In this document: positions 11,333 to 13,682 of the stretch, piece by piece
How positions within the stretch are numbered: the stretch's first letter is position 1
How the letters are laid out: each line of letters starts with the position of its first letter
Source of the DNA: an uncultured Clostridia bacterium
Lineage (GTDB): Bacteria; Bacillota_A; Clostridia; TANB77; CAG-508
Length of the DNA stretch: 13,682 nt
Assembly (NCBI GenBank): GCA_944388685.1
Contig: CALXJS010000042.1
Span: 1 to 13,682, forward strand
Direction: 5' to 3'
Notes under the pieces: model-generated
The model's database searches: none
Told to the model about the DNA's origin: nothing
Seen by the model: the letters and a program-made list of their open reading frames with translations, nothing else
Program-made: the position numbers and the translations under genes

Positions 11333-12286
11333 CTATATCACTTTCTTAATTTCTCTTACTAACTTTTCTTTTACTTGTTCTACTGTTCCTGCTACAACTG
11401 CACCAGCTGCTCTAGGGTGTCCACCACCCCCAAATATATAACAAATGTCAGAAACATTAATATTTTCTCCATTTCCTGCTCTCATAGAAACTTTGTATAG
11501 ATTTTCTTCTTTTTCTCGTATAAATACAGAGACTTTTACTCCTTCTATACTTCTTGCACTTTCAACGATTCCTTCATGATCTCCTACTTCTGCATGTACT
11601 TCTTCTTCATCTTTTTTATTGATATATGTAAAAGCAATTTTATCATCTTCTAAAAGTTCTAATCGATTCATGGCTCTTCTTAATAATTCAAAATTTGATT
11701 TTCTTCTGGTTTCTAACACCCTTTGATAGATGTCTGATATGTTTACACCTTTTCTTAATAATTCTGCTGTAAATTCAAAAGTTTCTGCCGTTACACTGGC
11801 ATATTTAAAACCACCTGTATCTGTAATAATTCCTGTGACAATACAACTTCCTATTTCTGCATCAATATCAATATCAAAATATTCAAACATACCTGCTAAT
11901 ATTTCACAACAAGCTGGTGATGCTGGATTTACGAAGTTTAAATCTCCATACATGGTATTTGTACTATGATGATCAATGACAATTGTTTTTTTCGCTTTTT
12001 CAAAGTATTCTCTTCCTATCAATCTTTTTAAGTCCGCACAATCTAATGAAATAGCCAAATCATATTTTTCTACATCTGATTTTTCTTTTACTGTATTGGC
12101 TCCTGGTAAAAAGGCAAATGTTCTTGGAAATTCTTTTACAATTATATCTGCTTCTTTTCCTATTTTCTTTAAGGCTAATTTCATAGACAACATACTTCCA
12201 ATGGCATCTCCATCAGGTGTTTCATGTGCCATTAGAACAATTTTTTCTGCTTGCTTTATTTCTACTAAAATATCATCTAAGGTCAT
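11333..12286 (-). CDS. nrnA: Bifunctional oligoribonuclease / pAp phosphatase (DHH family)
   Basis: NrnA degrades very short RNAs (nanoRNAs) to mononucleotides and dephosphorylates 3'-phosphoadenosine 5'-phosphate to AMP, in the cytoplasm with Mn2+. The visible motifs are HETPDGDAIGS (D25, D27), LDCAD (D82), IDHHSTN (DHH at 105-107) and, in the DHHA1 domain, GGGGHPRAAG (from 286). From the start at 12286 the protein has 317 aa, the usual family length, with AGGAAG six bases upstream. The frame stays open to an ATG at 12385, but the extra 33 residues are not family-like; an AAGGAG lies 14 bases before that ATG, so a longer form cannot be fully excluded. It follows rbfA in the normal cluster order; truB, normally next, is displaced by the pilin locus. 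Confidence 0.92.
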   Translation of the reverse strand: MTLDDILVEIKQAEKIVLMAHETPDGDAIGSMLSMKLALKKIGKEADIIVKEFPRTFAFLPGANTVKEKSDVEKYDLAISLDCADLKRLIGREYFEKAKKTIVIDHHSTNTMYGDLNFVNPASPACCEILAGMFEYFDIDIDAEIGSCIVTGIITDTGGFKYASVTAETFEFTAELLRKGVNISDIYQRVLETRRKSNFELLRRAMNRLELLEDDKIAFTYINKKDEEEVHAEVGDHEGIVESARSIEGVKVSVFIREKEENLYKVSMRAGNGENINVSDICYIFGGGGHPRAAGAVVAGTVEQVKEKLVREIKKVI

Positions 12287-12439
12287 TTTTTTCTTCCTTT
12301 CTATAGAGTCAGGAGACACTTCATTCTTTTGGGTCTGTTCACATGGATTAAGTTTTTTATTACATAGAAAAGTTGCTTTTTTCATATGACAAAAAATGTC
12401 TCCTTATAAGTACGTATTCCATTTGCTAAAGTTTATCCT

Positions 12440-12805
12440 CTAATTTTCTTCTCTTTTTGCCATAATTTCTTTTAAAATTGAATCAATTTTTGCACCATAT
12501 TCAATTGAGTCATCTAATTCAAAGATTAACTCAGGTGTATTTCTTAAATTTACTCTTTTGGCCAATTCACTTCTGATAAATCCTGATGATTTTTTTAGTC
12601 CAGCCAATGTATCTTTTATATTTTTTGAATTTAATATACTAACATAGACTTTTGCATATTTCAAGTCATTGGTTACTTTTACTTTTGTAACACTAATCAA
12701 TCCTGTCACATTTGGATTTTTTAATTCATATCCGATAATTTGACTAAGTTCTTTTTTATATTCTTCATCAATTCTTCCTAGTCTTGGATTTTCTTTTCCT
12801 TTCAT
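12440..12805 (-). CDS. rbfA: Ribosome-binding factor A
   Basis: RbfA is a small cytoplasmic assembly factor that binds free 30S subunits and supports 16S rRNA 5'-end maturation, including in the cold. The 121-aa length is normal. It is a single type II KH-like domain: it opens with RLGRIDEEYKKELSQII, continues NPNVTGLISVTKVKVTND and YAKVYVSI, and ends with the RNTPELIFELDDSIEYGAKID signature. The start at 12805 has AAGGAG nine bases upstream. It follows infB by 112 bases with no terminator visible between them, so the two are probably co-transcribed, as in most bacteria. Confidence 0.95.
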   Translation of the reverse strand: MKGKENPRLGRIDEEYKKELSQIIGYELKNPNVTGLISVTKVKVTNDLKYAKVYVSILNSKNIKDTLAGLKKSSGFIRSELAKRVNLRNTPELIFELDDSIEYGAKIDSILKEIMAKREEN

Positions 12806-12917
12806 ACATTTCTCTCCTTTATAGAGTTATTTCTCCTTTTGTTTGTTGTTTTTAATTTTGTTGTTCTACCGTCTTTCGACCCATCAAAATATTTACTTAA
12901 TAGAAACGCCTCTTCTT

Positions 12918-13682
12918 TTATCTTTTAATCTCTTCCATAACATATACTTCAATAATATCTCCTTCTTTGATGTCATTATAATCCTCAATCTGCATTCCAC
13001 ACTCAAATCCTTTTGTAACTTCTTTAACTTCATCTTTAAATCTTTTTAATGTTGCTAAATGTCCATCATGAATAACAATATTATCACGTATAACTCTCAC
13101 GCCTGCATTTCTCTCTACTTTTCCATTTAATACATATGCACCAGCAATTGTTCCCACATTTGAAATCTTAAATGTTTGTCTTACTTCAACATTTCCAATA
13201 ACTTTTTCTTCAAACTTAGGTGCTAGCATTCCCTTCATAGCTGCTTCTACATCTTCAATTGCTTGATAGATAACAGAATATTGTTTAATTTCTACTTCTT
13301 CTTTTTCTGCCATTTCTTTTGCTGTATGATCTGGTCTTACATTAAATGCAATGATGATTGCATTTGATACTTTTGCAAGTGTGACATCTGATTGGTTAAC
13401 AGCACCTGCTGCACTATGAATAACTTTTACCCTAACCTCTTCGTTTTGTAATTTCTCTAATGATTGTTTTACAGCTTCTACTGAACCTTGTACATCTGCT
13501 TTTACAATCAAATTCAATACTTTTAATTTTCCTTCTTCCATTTGACTAAATAGATTATCTAAAGTTACTTTTGTTACAGAATTCATTGCTTTTTCTCTTG
13601 CTTGGCGTTTTCTTCTTTCTATTAAATGTTTTGCCATTTTTTCATTTTTAACTTCATAGAAAGTATCTCCTGCTTCTGGTAC
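12918..13682 (-). CDS. infB: Translation initiation factor IF-2, C-terminal part (cut by window edge)
   Basis: IF-2 is the GTPase that brings fMet-tRNA to the 30S subunit and promotes subunit joining. Only the last 254 residues are present. The frame is open to the window end (beginning [11 protein letters not shown]), so the methionine at 13637 is internal and not a start. The G domain is outside the window. Visible are the end of domain II ([16 protein letters not shown]), domain III with the characteristic [18 protein letters not shown] and [11 protein letters not shown] stretches, [12 protein letters not shown], and the C-terminal beta-barrel that binds the initiator tRNA (ending [18 protein letters not shown] and VYVMEEIKR). 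It is the first visible gene of the infB-rbfA-nrnA cluster. Confidence 0.97.
   Translation of the reverse strand, partial: VPEAGDTFYEVKNEKMAKHLIERRKRQAREKAMNSVTKVTLDNLFSQMEEGKLKVLNLIVKADVQGSVEAVKQSLEKLQNEEVRVKVIHSAAGAVNQSDVTLAKVSNAIIIAFNVRPDHTAKEMAEKEEVEIKQYSVIYQAIEDVEAAMKGMLAPKFEEKVIGNVEVRQTFKISNVGTIAGAYVLNGKVERNAGVRVIRDNIVIHDGHLATLKRFKDEVKEVTKGFECGMQIEDYNDIKEGDIIEVYVMEEIKR

Noticed and set aside
12388..12400. The 13-mer GACAAAAAATGTC from the nested element's terminal repeat also occurs between rbfA and nrnA.
   Set aside because: It is a short AT-rich palindrome and the flanks do not match, so there is no sign of another element copy.

Overview
The window is AT-rich chromosomal DNA from a low-GC, anaerobic, Gram-positive bacterium, most likely a gut-type member of the Clostridia. 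Support comes from the Clostridia-type housekeeping genes, AGGAGG-like ribosome binding sites, an oxygen-sensitive class III ribonucleotide reductase, and a prepilin of the GITLIALVITI type. I cannot name the species.

Layout, left to right. (1) 1-780: the 5' end of nrdD (minus strand, cut by the window edge) diverges from a Crp/Fnr-family regulator gene (plus strand, 781-1413). The shared intergenic region has two identical perfect palindromes, GTTGC-N4-GCAAC. One is placed for activation of nrdD and the other for autorepression. (2) 1417-1922: a non-coding, about 506-bp element made of nested inverted repeats. Its right end supplies the galE stop codon. (3) 1917-7227, minus strand: galE, cysS and a class A penicillin-binding protein, each with its own transcription signals. 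(4) 7433-9186, minus strand: an uncharacterised 276-aa protein and truB. A hairpin between them buries the ribosome binding site of the former. (5) 9308-10615, minus strand: a prepilin-like surface protein with BspA-type leucine-rich repeats. (6) 10652-11332: a gene-free stretch. It holds a 16-bp perfect inverted-repeat pair flanking a strong promoter that points away from the pilin gene into a terminator. This has the architecture of a phase-variable invertible promoter in the OFF position. (7) 11333-13682, minus strand: nrnA, rbfA and the 3' part of infB.

How the genes fit together. infB-rbfA-nrnA-truB is a conserved translation/RNA-processing cluster in Firmicutes. Here it is interrupted between nrnA and truB by the pilin gene, its putative promoter switch and flanking terminators, and truB has its own promoter embedded in the pilin terminator. 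This suggests that a switchable surface-protein cassette was inserted into a housekeeping operon. galE and the PBP serve envelope biogenesis. nrdD and the Crp/Fnr regulator probably form an anaerobic dNTP-supply module.

The two most interesting signals are the putative inverton (10801-10999) and the nested palindromic element (1417-1922). No tRNA, rRNA, CRISPR array, recombinase or transposase gene was seen.
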